Assembly (NCBI GenBank): GCA_030429705.1
Contig: JAUIES010000004.1
Coordinates: 1-64,000 of the forward strand
Length of the DNA stretch: 64,000 nt
Source of the DNA: Phycisphaerae bacterium
GTDB lineage: Bacteria > Planctomycetota > Phycisphaerae > Phycisphaerales > UBA1924
Direction of reading: 5' to 3'
Below, in pieces: positions 32,993 to 42,119 of this stretch. Made by a program: the position numbers and the translations under genes. The notes beneath the pieces were generated by a model that searched no databases, was not told the DNA's origin, and saw only the letters and a program-made list of their open reading frames with translations. The stretch's first letter is position 1. Each line of letters opens with the position of its first letter.

Positions 32993-33969
32993 TATGGGTT
33001 CCCTGCGGTTGAGGGAGCCGAATGAGGCTGGCTGGGCGTGCTCGGTGGCGTTGGCGCAGGTTGGATCGGTGCTTCTGCTGTGATAGGTGCGGCACCGGCG
33101 GCGATGCCGGCCCGCGAGCCGCGAGCCATTTTCTCGAGCGGGCCGAGTGTGTCGAGGTATGCTGCTTGACCAGAAGAACGGTCGTAGACCGTGAAATCGA
33201 CGGCCCGATCTCGAAAACTCTTGAGCGGTTGGCCGAGACCTTTGAGTCCGACCTCCCGTGATCGGCGAACACGGTCAAGGTCGAGCTCGATCGGCAGCAT
33301 TTCTTCGTTGCTGCCTGCCTGATAGAGCACATCGCCGGTGGGGGAGACAAGAAGTGATCGTCCGTTCCCGCCGTCGCCGATGCCATTGATATCGATGACA
33401 TAGCACTGGTTCATGGCGGCTGTTGCGCGCACGATCGAGAGTTCAACATCGCGATCGATGCTGCCGGTGAGTGTTGGGTGCAAGATGACCTCAGCACCCA
33501 TCGCGGCGAGCGTGCGCGAAGTTTCGGGCATCCACATGTCATAGCAGATGCTGAGTCCGAACCGGCCGATGTCTGGGACATCGAACACGCAAAATTCGGT
33601 TCCCGATTCCACACCGGTTTCGTAGGGCATGAACGGAAACATCTTGCGGCACCTGCTGATGACTTGGCCGGTCGGGTCGATCACCGGTGCCGTATTGAAA
33701 ATGCCGGTTGGTGTGGACTCATAGAGAGAGCCCGGTATCAGCCAGATGGAGTGTTTGGCGGCGAGTCTGCAATAGGTCTCTTCGACCTCGCTCGGGAGCG
33801 GGACCGCGTTGCCTGTCCACCCGCCGAAGGTGGCGAGTTCGCTGACAAGCACCATCTGAACCCAAGGGTACAGATGGACGAGCATCTCAATGCGATCGCA
33901 AATGTGCGGCAAATTTGACTGGCGACCGGAGATATTGAGTTGGAGGCCTGCGACAGCGAACGGATGCAT
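32992..33969 (-). CDS. Carbon-nitrogen hydrolase (nitrilase superfamily amidase)
   Basis: A 325-residue protein with the Glu-Lys-Cys triad of nitrilases: Glu in VLVSELATFGG, Lys in ISRCRKMFPFMPYE and Cys in GLSICYDMWMPE. It would hydrolyse an amide or carbamoyl group. In an operon with a basic amino-acid decarboxylase it resembles N-carbamoylputrescine amidase, but no agmatine deiminase is present, so this is only one option. The C-terminal 45 residues are an Ala/Pro-rich tail (APITAEAPIQPAPTPPSTP) outside the fold. It starts 3 bases after the aminotransferase stop. Confidence 0.85.
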   Translation of the reverse strand: MHPFAVAGLQLNISGRQSNLPHICDRIEMLVHLYPWVQMVLVSELATFGGWTGNAVPLPSEVEETYCRLAAKHSIWLIPGSLYESTPTGIFNTAPVIDPTGQVISRCRKMFPFMPYETGVESGTEFCVFDVPDIGRFGLSICYDMWMPETSRTLAAMGAEVILHPTLTGSIDRDVELSIVRATAAMNQCYVIDINGIGDGGNGRSLLVSPTGDVLYQAGSNEEMLPIELDLDRVRRSREVGLKGLGQPLKSFRDRAVDFTVYDRSSGQAAYLDTLGPLEKMARGSRAGIAAGAAPITAEAPIQPAPTPPSTPSQPHSAPSTAGNP

Positions 33970-33972
33970 GGA

Positions 33973-35295
33973 TTATCCTCCAGAACCGACGCGTGCCGGT
34001 TGGTTGGTGTGTGATGCAATTGCATCTTCGAGAATATCGAGCCCGCGGTCAAGTTCGGCATCGGAGATCACCAACGGGGCGAGTATGCGAACGACATCGC
34101 CATTGACTCCCGCAGGGATGACGATGAGCCCGTTCTCAAGGCAGGTTGTGATGACTTTCTTGACGAGATCTGCTGCCGGCTTGGTTGGGTCGCCGGCGAC
34201 TGAAAACTCGAGCGCCATCATGGCTCCGAGACCCCTGATGTCGGTGATTTCCTTAACTTGGTTTGCAAGCGTCTCAAACCTGGCGCGGATGCGATTGCCA
34301 GCGTGCTCCGCCCGCTGATTCAGATTGAGCGATTGGAACTGGCGAATAGTCGCGAGGGCACCCGCGCAGGCGACGGGGTTGCCGCCATAGGTTCCGCCGA
34401 GCGTGCCAGGCGTGACGCGGTCCATGACTTCGGCCTTTCCAATGACAGCGGAGATCGGCAACCCGCCACCCATGGACTTTGCCCAGGTCGAGAGGTCGGG
34501 TGTGATGTCGTAGTGTTCGTAGGCTGCCCATCGTCCGGTGCGACCAAACCCTGTTTGGACTTCATCGACGATCAGGACGATGCCATGTTCGTCGCAGATG
34601 TCACGCAAGCCCCGCAGGTAGGCTTTGGGGACGACATTGAATCCACCCTCACCTTGCACGAGTTCGAGGATGATGGCAGCGACACCTTCGGGGGCCACGG
34701 TATCACGGAGCGCGGCGCGCAGTCGCCCGAGTTCTCTATCCGACACTTCCTGCTCGGTTTCGCCGCGGTGTTGTCTGACGACCGGGTACGGGAGGCGATA
34801 GACCTCGGGCGCGAACGGCCCGCACCCGAGCTTGTAGTTCACTTTGGAAGTGAGCGTCGTCGCGAGAAGCGTTCGGCCGTGGAAGGCACCTGTGAAACAG
34901 ATGATGCCAGATCGACCGGTTGCCTGGCGCGCAATTTTGATTGCGTTTTCAACGGCTTCGGCCCCCGTGTTCACGAGCATGGCTTTGGTGCGTTCGCCGT
35001 GCGGGAACAGTTCAACCAACTTTTCACAAAGTTCTAAATACGGTTCGTATGTGGCGACATGGATACACGCATGCAGAAGTTTCTCGGCCTGCTGCTGAAT
35101 TGCCCGGACCACTTCTGCGTCGCTGTGACCGACATTCATGACTCCGATGCCGCCGGCAAAGTCAATGAACGACCGACCGTCAGCGTCGGTGATCTCGGAG
35201 CCTTGCGCGGTGGCCGCGGTCAGGTCTGACAGTTTGCCGACGCCTGAGCACACAACTCGATTGCGTCGTTCAACAAGATCAACACTTCGGGACAT
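33973..35295 (-). CDS. Class III aminotransferase (GABA/putrescine/ornithine type)
   Basis: About 440 residues. Features are LVNTGAEAVENAIKIARQATGR, FTGAFHGRTLLA, ELVQGEGGFNVVP, IVDEVQTGFGRTG and the PLP lysine in STWAKSMGGGLPISAVIG. The family moves an omega-amino group to 2-oxoglutarate. I chose ATG 35295 because GGAG lies 6 bases upstream; the longer frame adds 38 residues without family features. It is first in the operon. With the decarboxylase downstream it could process putrescine, cadaverine or GABA. The exact substrate is not readable from sequence. Confidence 0.85.
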   Translation of the reverse strand: MSRSVDLVERRNRVVCSGVGKLSDLTAATAQGSEITDADGRSFIDFAGGIGVMNVGHSDAEVVRAIQQQAEKLLHACIHVATYEPYLELCEKLVELFPHGERTKAMLVNTGAEAVENAIKIARQATGRSGIICFTGAFHGRTLLATTLTSKVNYKLGCGPFAPEVYRLPYPVVRQHRGETEQEVSDRELGRLRAALRDTVAPEGVAAIILELVQGEGGFNVVPKAYLRGLRDICDEHGIVLIVDEVQTGFGRTGRWAAYEHYDITPDLSTWAKSMGGGLPISAVIGKAEVMDRVTPGTLGGTYGGNPVACAGALATIRQFQSLNLNQRAEHAGNRIRARFETLANQVKEITDIRGLGAMMALEFSVAGDPTKPAADLVKKVITTCLENGLIVIPAGVNGDVVRILAPLVISDAELDRGLDILEDAIASHTNQPARVGSGG

Positions 35296-35652
35296 CGAAT
35301 TCTCCAGCATTGGGTCGTTCCTCGAATCAGTTGGCCGGTCGAACACTTCGACTTGACCAACGCCGCCCGACGCATCGTCGTGGCGTCGGCGGTCGGGCGT
35401 TTCAATCACACTTCGTTTTCTTAAGTGGCTTTGAACCCATTCAGATCGCCAATATCGCCAGCCACCAATGCGACCGGATCATAGGCGATCTTGGATCATC
35501 GCAAAGCGAGGCCGCCGGTCTCGGCGCGTCAAATCGTGGTTCAGAATGACGACCTGAACAAGTTGGGCAGTTGGCCGGTCAAAGGCCCGATTCGAAAGGT
35601 GTCCGCCGTCAGAACTGACATGTGCTGGTTCGACCTGATGTACACTGGGTTC
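35296..35652. other. Divergent promoter region with a leader hairpin and a 13-bp direct repeat
   Basis: It lies between the five-gene operon (minus) and the serine hydrolase (plus). A stem-loop at 35364-35399 has an 8-bp outer stem (CGCCCGAC/GTCGGGCG) and inner GACGC/GCGTC, and would sit in the 5' leader of the operon mRNA. CAGTTGGCCGGTC occurs at 35328-35340 and again at 35568-35580. I could not place -35/-10 boxes with confidence. Confidence 0.45.
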
Positions 35653-37095
35653 ATGAACAAGATCATTGTTATTGTGGCTCTGGCGATCTCCCTCTTGACC
35701 AAGCCTGCAAAGGCTCAGGCGGACCAGCACGAGCGATTCGATTATTTTGCTGCCAATCGAGAGATGATCCGCAATGGGGTGCAGGCTGTCCTGATGTGCA
35801 ACGGGCTCTTTACCTCTGAACGCTCGATCGAACAGGTCTTCGAGCAGGAACTGGCATATGTGCGTGATCGTGTTGGCACAGTCGATGGCGGCGACTACCT
35901 GATCGACTGGCAGCGCCGGGCTGTGGCTGTGGGTGGGGGTGAGAGCGGCCCGGTCATGCGGGCGGCGTTTCGAGATGGCATCGGTGCTGTGATTCTGGCC
36001 CCTGATCAGGACTTTGACGATATCGAGGCGCTTCCTCAGATCAAACAGCCTGCGCCAGCGACCGACCCATCGGCAATCGCCTGGCCGAATGGTGATCTGG
36101 TCACGATTGAGCCGCTGCCCATGCAGGTGGACGGGGGGTTGCTACAAGCAGTGTCAGACTGGGCGTTCGACCGCGCGTCACCTGAGCAGGTGACGCTGAG
36201 TTTGATCGTTGTCTACAACGGGCAGATCGTGCACGAGCGGTATGCCCCGGGCGTGACGGTGGACACCAAGACACGCACCTGGTCAACCGCCAAGAGCATT
36301 GCGGTGACGCTGATCGGCATGCTTGTCGATCGCGGGCTCATGTCGCTCGATGCGCCGCTTGATATTGCGTGGTTGCCCGAACTTCGCTCGAGCGAGACGG
36401 ATCCACGCCGATCGATCACACTCAGGCATGTGCTGCAAATGTCGAGCGGGCTCGACCCGGTTGACAGTTTTGGTATGGAGTATGCAACGGGGTCCGGGTT
36501 GGCGTATTGGGCGGGTGCGAGTTCGGTGAACGGGGCGCGAAGGCGCGGCCTCGTGCGCGAACCGGGTTCGTACTGGGACTACGAAAACTACGACACACTT
36601 TTGGCGGTGCACGCGATGCGTCAATCGCTCGGCAGCATCGATCGGTATCACGCCTTTCCCCAAACTGCATTGTTCCAACGCATCGGCATGCGCAACACGC
36701 TGGTGAGTACCGATCGTTTTGGCGATTTTATATTCAGCAGCCAGGTGTATACAAACGCACGCGATTTGGCGCGATTCGGGTTGCTCTATCTCAATGACGG
36801 CATGTGGAACGGCGAACGGTTGCTTTCGGAAGATTGGATTCAATTTGTGCGCACGCCAGCACCATCAACCAAAGAACGCGGTCGGTTCTATGGCGGGCAG
36901 TGGTGGTTGGTGCCGGACAGCCGTGATGATGTACCACGCGATGCCTATTCAACAGCGGGCAATCGTGGGCAGTATGTGGTCGTTGTGCCATCTCATGATG
37001 TGGTGATCGTGCGAAGAGGCCTCGACTTTGGTCGTCAAGGGTTCAGCCAGTGGGATCTCACACGCGAAGTGCTCAAGGCGATTGACCACGAGTGA
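35653..37095 (+). CDS. Secreted serine hydrolase, class C beta-lactamase/DD-peptidase fold
   Basis: About 480 residues from ATG 35653, where a signal peptide begins (MNKIIVIVALAISLLTKPAKAQA). The catalytic SxxK is STAKS, the YxN element is YEN in SYWDYENYDT, and the fold signatures LRHVLQMSSGLDP and ARDLARFGLLYLNDG are present. These enzymes act on peptides, esters or cyclic amides outside the cytoplasm; 6-aminohexanoate-dimer hydrolase is a near relative in general plan. The longer in-frame start at 35491 lacks a signal peptide and is rejected. Single-gene unit that converges with the transporter. Confidence 0.85.
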   Translation: MNKIIVIVALAISLLTKPAKAQADQHERFDYFAANREMIRNGVQAVLMCNGLFTSERSIEQVFEQELAYVRDRVGTVDGGDYLIDWQRRAVAVGGGESGPVMRAAFRDGIGAVILAPDQDFDDIEALPQIKQPAPATDPSAIAWPNGDLVTIEPLPMQVDGGLLQAVSDWAFDRASPEQVTLSLIVVYNGQIVHERYAPGVTVDTKTRTWSTAKSIAVTLIGMLVDRGLMSLDAPLDIAWLPELRSSETDPRRSITLRHVLQMSSGLDPVDSFGMEYATGSGLAYWAGASSVNGARRRGLVREPGSYWDYENYDTLLAVHAMRQSLGSIDRYHAFPQTALFQRIGMRNTLVSTDRFGDFIFSSQVYTNARDLARFGLLYLNDGMWNGERLLSEDWIQFVRTPAPSTKERGRFYGGQWWLVPDSRDDVPRDAYSTAGNRGQYVVVVPSHDVVIVRRGLDFGRQGFSQWDLTREVLKAIDHE

Positions 37096-37158
37096 TTGCC
37101 TGCGGCTGCCTTGCGTTGGACCGGTCTGTTGAGCCAATCGGCGGTCAATTGTGTCGAG

Positions 37159-38823
37159 TTACCACAGCACAATGTAAATGATGAGCGTGACGACGATGAT
37201 GGCTGCTCCGACTGGCTTGGCGGCTTTCCATCGAGTCATGTCGATGACTGGCTTGTCAGGCAGCGTCGCCGGTTCGGCAAGCGGGGCGATCTGCCCCCAG
37301 AGTGCCATGCCGACCACAAGAATGACGAACAGGATGAACATGTGATAGAGGAACGCGAGGCTTGAGTACGCGTGCAACCCTTGCACGAGCCCGTTCATGT
37401 TCACGACTTCTTCTGCGGTCCAGATCCACGACGGGCTTCGGCTGGCGAGGTAGATGAGCGGGCCGACGAGCAAAGCGGTGCGTGCGGCCCTGGCTGGGAC
37501 ACGGCGCATCAGGAGCCCGACAAAGAACACGGCCGCGGTGGGGGCTGAGACGAACCCCCAGAGTTCCTGAATGTAGGCGAACACGCCGTCGAAGCCATGA
37601 ATGACTGGTGCCCAGAGACAGGCGGCGATTGCGAGGATGGTCGTCACGATTCGCCCGCATTTGACGGCTTGTCGTTCGGTCATGTTGGGCGACGCGTACA
37701 CCGCCCAAAGGTCGAGCGTAAAGACCGTGGCTGCGGAGTTGAGGCCGCTGTTGAAGGTACTCATGATCGACCCTGCGACGGCAGCGATCATGAGACCGAG
37801 GATACCGACCGGGAGCAGTTCACGGAGCAGCATCGGGTAGGCGCTGTCCATCTGGTCGGCGCTGAGTTTGTCGCCGAGAATCTGCACCGCCATCATGCCG
37901 GGGATGACCACGATGAGAGGCAGGATAAGTTTAATCCCGGCAGCAAAGAACAAGCCCTTCTGCCCTTCGGCGAGTGAGCCGGCGGCAAGCGTGCGCTGCG
38001 TGATGAACTGGTTGAGCCCCCAGTAGAACATGACGGGGATCCAGATGCCCGAGATCAGCGCCAGCCCGGGCAGATCGGGGTCATTCCATTCCTGCACGAG
38101 GTGTAATCCTTCGCGGTTGGCATCCATGAATGTGCGTGTGCCGGCGAAGAATCCCTCGCCGTCGCCGAGGGCGACGAATGCGAGCACGGTGACGACCGCC
38201 CCCCCGAGCAAGAGCCCGGCACCCTGAATGAGATCTGACCAGACCACGGCCTTGAGTCCACCGAGGACGGTGTAGATGCCCGCTGCGATACCGATGCCCC
38301 AAACGCAGATCTGGAACCCGACTTTCTCAGCGGCTTCGGGGGAAAGTTCAAACCTTTCGATGAGGAACGCTGGGATATCGAGCACACCCATGAGAAAGGT
38401 CGAACCCGCGTAGAGCACGGTCGCGAGGACGGTGAGGACGAAGAACACAACCATGAGACCGGCCATGATTGAACGACAACTGCGGTCGAAGCGATATTCA
38501 AGAAACTCGGGTAGGGTAAAGATGCCGGAGCGGAGAAATGTCGGGAGAAGCCACCACGCGACGATGACCATGGCGACAGCGGAAACCCATTCGTACCCGG
38601 CGATTGCGAGGCCGTTCTTGGCGGCGCTGCCCGTCATGCCGACGAAGTGCTCGGTTGAGATGTTTGATGCGATAAGTGAAAACCCGATGAGCCACCAGGT
38701 CAGCTTGCGACCGGCTAGGAAGTAGTCTTCGCGCGTGCGTTCGCCGCGCGACGCGATGATGGACACCACTGCGACGGCCGCGAGCGCAACAAGAAGGATG
38801 ATGACATCAATGGTGTGAAGCAT
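37159..38823 (-). CDS. Sodium:solute symporter (SSS/SGLT family)
   Basis: A 554-residue integral membrane protein with about 14 hydrophobic segments. Family signatures are LIASNISTEHFVGMTGSAA, GIYTVLGGLKAVVWSDLIQG and AAVAGSIMSTFNSGLNSAATVFTLD. It imports a sugar or related solute with Na+. The gene follows the Gfo/Idh/MocA oxidoreductase by 37 bases and has CGGAGAG before the ATG, so it is probably in the same minus-strand operon; together they suggest uptake and oxidation of a sugar or sugar acid. Confidence 0.92.
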   Translation of the reverse strand: MLHTIDVIILLVALAAVAVVSIIASRGERTREDYFLAGRKLTWWLIGFSLIASNISTEHFVGMTGSAAKNGLAIAGYEWVSAVAMVIVAWWLLPTFLRSGIFTLPEFLEYRFDRSCRSIMAGLMVVFFVLTVLATVLYAGSTFLMGVLDIPAFLIERFELSPEAAEKVGFQICVWGIGIAAGIYTVLGGLKAVVWSDLIQGAGLLLGGAVVTVLAFVALGDGEGFFAGTRTFMDANREGLHLVQEWNDPDLPGLALISGIWIPVMFYWGLNQFITQRTLAAGSLAEGQKGLFFAAGIKLILPLIVVIPGMMAVQILGDKLSADQMDSAYPMLLRELLPVGILGLMIAAVAGSIMSTFNSGLNSAATVFTLDLWAVYASPNMTERQAVKCGRIVTTILAIAACLWAPVIHGFDGVFAYIQELWGFVSAPTAAVFFVGLLMRRVPARAARTALLVGPLIYLASRSPSWIWTAEEVVNMNGLVQGLHAYSSLAFLYHMFILFVILVVGMALWGQIAPLAEPATLPDKPVIDMTRWKAAKPVGAAIIVVTLIIYIVLW

Positions 38824-38860
38824 GGTGCACTCTCCGCGGAGTCGTTTTGTCAGGAGTCAA

Positions 38861-39910
38861 TCAAGCAGGCAGGGCGGCTGCCCACGCATCAAGGAGCCCC
38901 GCAATCGCCAGACTATCAGAATGATCGACCATGGGCCACTTGGGTTCGTTGCCTCGGCTTTCAATGAGGTGGGCGACAGCGATCGCTTCGAGCGCGAAGC
39001 AGTCGTACGGCGAAGAGACGGTTTCGGTGTGTTCTCCGGCAGCTGTCGAAAGGATGATGGGTGCGTGCCGACCGTCGCGCCGTTCGTCGGGAAGGAACGC
39101 CTGTGGCAGCGTGATGGCGCCGCGTTCGCCTCGAACGGTCGCGCGAAGACCGAGTTTGGTCATGGCGGATGCCTTGAGTGTTGCGATGAGTTGATCGTCG
39201 AAGCTGACCGAGCATTCGGCATGGAGTTCGACACCGGTGTCAATGCGATGGCCGATCGCACTCGTAACGACTGGCTCTGCCTGGGTTGTGCCGCATACAG
39301 CGCGGGCGATCATGGTTGCGAAGGATGCCGGATAGCCTCCGATATCGAGGATGACGCCGCCGCCGAGTTCCGGCGAAGTGAGTCGCTCGCGCAGGTTTCC
39401 ACCGCTCGCCCAGCCGAAGACGGCTTCGACTTCTTGCACCCGTCCAATGGCACCAGTAGAGACAAGTTCGAGCAGTCGTGCAATCTGGGGGTGTGTGCGA
39501 TACATCCACGCTTCGACGAGTGGCGTGCCAGTTGACCGGCTGAGGCGGATGAGTCGTTGTGTACCTGCAAGCGAGGTTGTCATTGGTTTTTCGCACAGGA
39601 CGGCTTTGCGAGATCGAAGTGCCGCCTCGACGGCAGCGGCATGCATCGGGTGCGGCGTGGCGATATAGACCGCCTCCACCTGGTCATCATCGAGCATCGC
39701 TTCGAGGTGTGTTGTTGCGTGACCGCCGAACTGTTCTGCGAATGACTGAGAACGGTCGAGGGATCGGCTGACGGTGTACGCGATGAGTCCTGCACCGCTC
39801 GCGTTGACAGCACGGGCGAAGACTTGTGCGATTTCGCCCGGGCCGACAATCCCCCACCCAATAGGCCGCTTTGGCTTCGCGAGCCACGGGAGCACGGGGT
39901 CAGTCGGCAC
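38861..39910 (-). CDS. Gfo/Idh/MocA-family oxidoreductase
   Basis: A 349-residue NAD(P)-dependent dehydrogenase. The Rossmann start is WGIVGPGEIAQVFARAV, followed by VEAVYIATPHPMHAAAVEAALRSRKAVLCEKPMTTS with the conserved EKP lysine, then the C-terminal GGGVILDIGGYPASF substrate domain. It would oxidise a sugar or cyclitol. GTG start; overlaps the end of the cytochrome-propeller gene by 11 bases. Substrate unknown. Confidence 0.9.
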   Translation of the reverse strand: MPTDPVLPWLAKPKRPIGWGIVGPGEIAQVFARAVNASGAGLIAYTVSRSLDRSQSFAEQFGGHATTHLEAMLDDDQVEAVYIATPHPMHAAAVEAALRSRKAVLCEKPMTTSLAGTQRLIRLSRSTGTPLVEAWMYRTHPQIARLLELVSTGAIGRVQEVEAVFGWASGGNLRERLTSPELGGGVILDIGGYPASFATMIARAVCGTTQAEPVVTSAIGHRIDTGVELHAECSVSFDDQLIATLKASAMTKLGLRATVRGERGAITLPQAFLPDERRDGRHAPIILSTAAGEHTETVSSPYDCFALEAIAVAHLIESRGNEPKWPMVDHSDSLAIAGLLDAWAAALPA

Positions 39911-42119
39911 GATGTGTGTCCTCGATAATCACGCTGTTTGACAGCGCATCGCCGAAGCGATCGAAATCATGAAACTTCCAGACAACTTCCTTGTCTCTCG
40001 TGATTTCGATGATTTGTGGTTGATCAGGGCCCGCGTGGCAGTTGCCGATGACGATGTTACCGTTGGACAGTTCTTGGACAGTCGTGACCCACGCAAGTTG
40101 AACACCCTCCAGTTCATCCTGAGAAACGCGCCAGACGATTTCGCCCTCGGGATTGACCTCGATCACGCTATGACCGTTGCCGGTCCCGATGAGGGTGTTG
40201 CCGTCTTTGAGTCGGATGGCGGCGAAGAGTTGATCGCCATATCCGCTGAAACTGTGACCCGGTGCCGCTTCGCGATCGAAGAGGGGGACATCGAACGCCC
40301 AGACGATCTCGCCGTCGGCGTTGTATTCACGGACCACGCCGTCGTTTTCGTGGGCGACGAGGTATGTTCCGGTCGGCGTTTTTCGTACCAGTCGGGTGTC
40401 GTGATGGGCATCTGGACGATCGACCGTGAGTTGCGTCGAGGATATGAGTTTGCCACCCTGATCGACTTCGATGATGCGTGCAGGTCCAGATTCAGCGATC
40501 ATGGTTATGCCATTCGTGAGGCGCTGAAAAGCGTGGACTTCGACTCGTTCGCCGGGCTCAGCGCGATTGGTTGTAGCTGCGTCATATTCCCAGATGACTT
40601 GTTTCGTTTCGGGGTCAATCTCGACAAGGTGCGTCCATGAGTCCTGAAACAGGATGTGCCCGTTTTCGAGCACATGCAGATCATGAATCTCTCGAACGGC
40701 GTGCTCCCAGACGGTGTCGAATCGGCCGATCGTGACCTCTCGCATAAGAGCGATCCGTCCCTTGGATGCATCGGCAGCGAGCACCATGCGAGGCCCCTGC
40801 AGCGTGAACGAATCGACCAACGCCATCGGCCCAATGACTTCGGTCGAGGGCATGGCATCGGCAAGAGCTGTCAAGTCGGTTGGTGCAATGTCGGTTTCAA
40901 ACAACACCACGCGCTGGAGCGACTTGAGCCTTGTGATATCCGTGAATGCATCGGCGGTGATACGCGTTGAGTGCAGATTCAGGACCTGCACATTGGGAGC
41001 AATGCCAAGTAAGATGCCAAGTGCATGATCATCAACCGAGGACCGTTGCAGGTCGAGTCGATCGAGTTGGTCGAGCGGACCGATGGAAGCCAGAGCCGAC
41101 GCATCGATCGTGCGCCCGGCGAAGGAAAGCACCTCGACGCGCGGCGCAACAGGATTGAGAGCGCTCAGTTGTTCACTTGTGAGTGCCGATCCAACGAGCG
41201 AAAAGTCGACACGCAGCCCGGTCGGGCTTTCGCCGGGCAATTCAATGATGATCGCACCTGTGTCGGTTCGAAGTTGTTCAAGCAACGCTGCTTGTTCTGC
41301 TTTGCTCGCCAGTTCGGTCTCCAGCGTTTGGGCGAGGCCGCCGATCGCCGCGCCATCGCGAATCCATCGCATGACAGCGTGCACCACACCTTCTTCGATG
41401 GGGTCGCCATCTGGCGGCATGAAGTCGTCGTCATTGTGTGAGAGGCTGATGCGGCGGAAAAGTTCACTCGAAGCAGGATCACCTGCGACGATCATGGATT
41501 GGATGCCGTCGACCTCGTCGAGGCGCAGTTTGCTTTTTTGCTTGGTCGGGCCATGACAATCGACGCACCGGTCCTGCAGCATTGTCAGGACGATCTGAGC
41601 GTCTTCTGTCAATGCTGCACCTTGAATCGTGATGGGCGGTTGCGCGCTGTTGCTTGATCCGCCGAGCCATGGGGGGGCGTAGCGGGTGAGATATCCTTCG
41701 CCGTGGGTAAGTGTGCCGCCGAGATGGCCGGTGAACCCGATCAGACCCATGGTGATGAGTATCATGACTGCACGCATCTGCGCGGCTTTCTTTGCGGTCG
41801 ACCAAACGAGTAAAGCGCACGCTGCCAGGGTAACTGCCACGCCAATGCCCAGCCATCGATGCCAGAACAGGGTGTCAGACGCATATTCATCGCCGACAGC
41901 GAGGAACCAACCAGCGATGGCCGACGCGACAGCCGAAGCAGCGGCGACGAAGTACATCAGCCGCAGCGGTACAGCATCAGCTTGTGATCGTCTCGCGCAG
42001 CGGAACAGTTCAAACAGCACGACGGCTGCGAACAACCCGATGGGCATGTGCACCATGAGCGGGTGCAGTCTTCCTATGAACGAAAGCCAGTCTGTCGCGT
42101 TTTGGGCAAGCAGGATCAT
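39900..42119 (-). CDS. Membrane protein combining DUF2231-like TM domain, planctomycete cytochrome c, LRR and PQQ/ASST-type propeller
   Basis: A 739-residue mosaic. Residues 1-145 hold four membrane segments with FIGRLHPLMVHMPIGLFAAVVLFEL, as in DUF2231-like proteins. Residues about 175-265 are a cytochrome c domain with the single heme site CVDCHG and a likely Met ligand in DFMPPDGDP (planctomycete type). Residues about 300-440 contain leucine-rich-like repeats (LDQLDRLDLQRSSV, APNVQVLNLHSTRI). The C-terminal 290 residues form a propeller with repeats such as GEIVWRVSQDELEG and NGNIVIGNCHAG, as in arylsulfotransferases. It lies between the DUF1501 and Gfo/Idh/MocA genes with overlaps on both sides. 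Confidence 0.8.
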   Translation of the reverse strand: MILLAQNATDWLSFIGRLHPLMVHMPIGLFAAVVLFELFRCARRSQADAVPLRLMYFVAAASAVASAIAGWFLAVGDEYASDTLFWHRWLGIGVAVTLAACALLVWSTAKKAAQMRAVMILITMGLIGFTGHLGGTLTHGEGYLTRYAPPWLGGSSNSAQPPITIQGAALTEDAQIVLTMLQDRCVDCHGPTKQKSKLRLDEVDGIQSMIVAGDPASSELFRRISLSHNDDDFMPPDGDPIEEGVVHAVMRWIRDGAAIGGLAQTLETELASKAEQAALLEQLRTDTGAIIIELPGESPTGLRVDFSLVGSALTSEQLSALNPVAPRVEVLSFAGRTIDASALASIGPLDQLDRLDLQRSSVDDHALGILLGIAPNVQVLNLHSTRITADAFTDITRLKSLQRVVLFETDIAPTDLTALADAMPSTEVIGPMALVDSFTLQGPRMVLAADASKGRIALMREVTIGRFDTVWEHAVREIHDLHVLENGHILFQDSWTHLVEIDPETKQVIWEYDAATTNRAEPGERVEVHAFQRLTNGITMIAESGPARIIEVDQGGKLISSTQLTVDRPDAHHDTRLVRKTPTGTYLVAHENDGVVREYNADGEIVWAFDVPLFDREAAPGHSFSGYGDQLFAAIRLKDGNTLIGTGNGHSVIEVNPEGEIVWRVSQDELEGVQLAWVTTVQELSNGNIVIGNCHAGPDQPQIIEITRDKEVVWKFHDFDRFGDALSNSVIIEDTHRAD

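Noticed and set aside
36101-36843. Minus-strand frames within the serine hydrolase gene
   Set aside because: Shadows without signal peptide, motif or initiation site; the SxxK enzyme on the plus strand accounts for the sequence.
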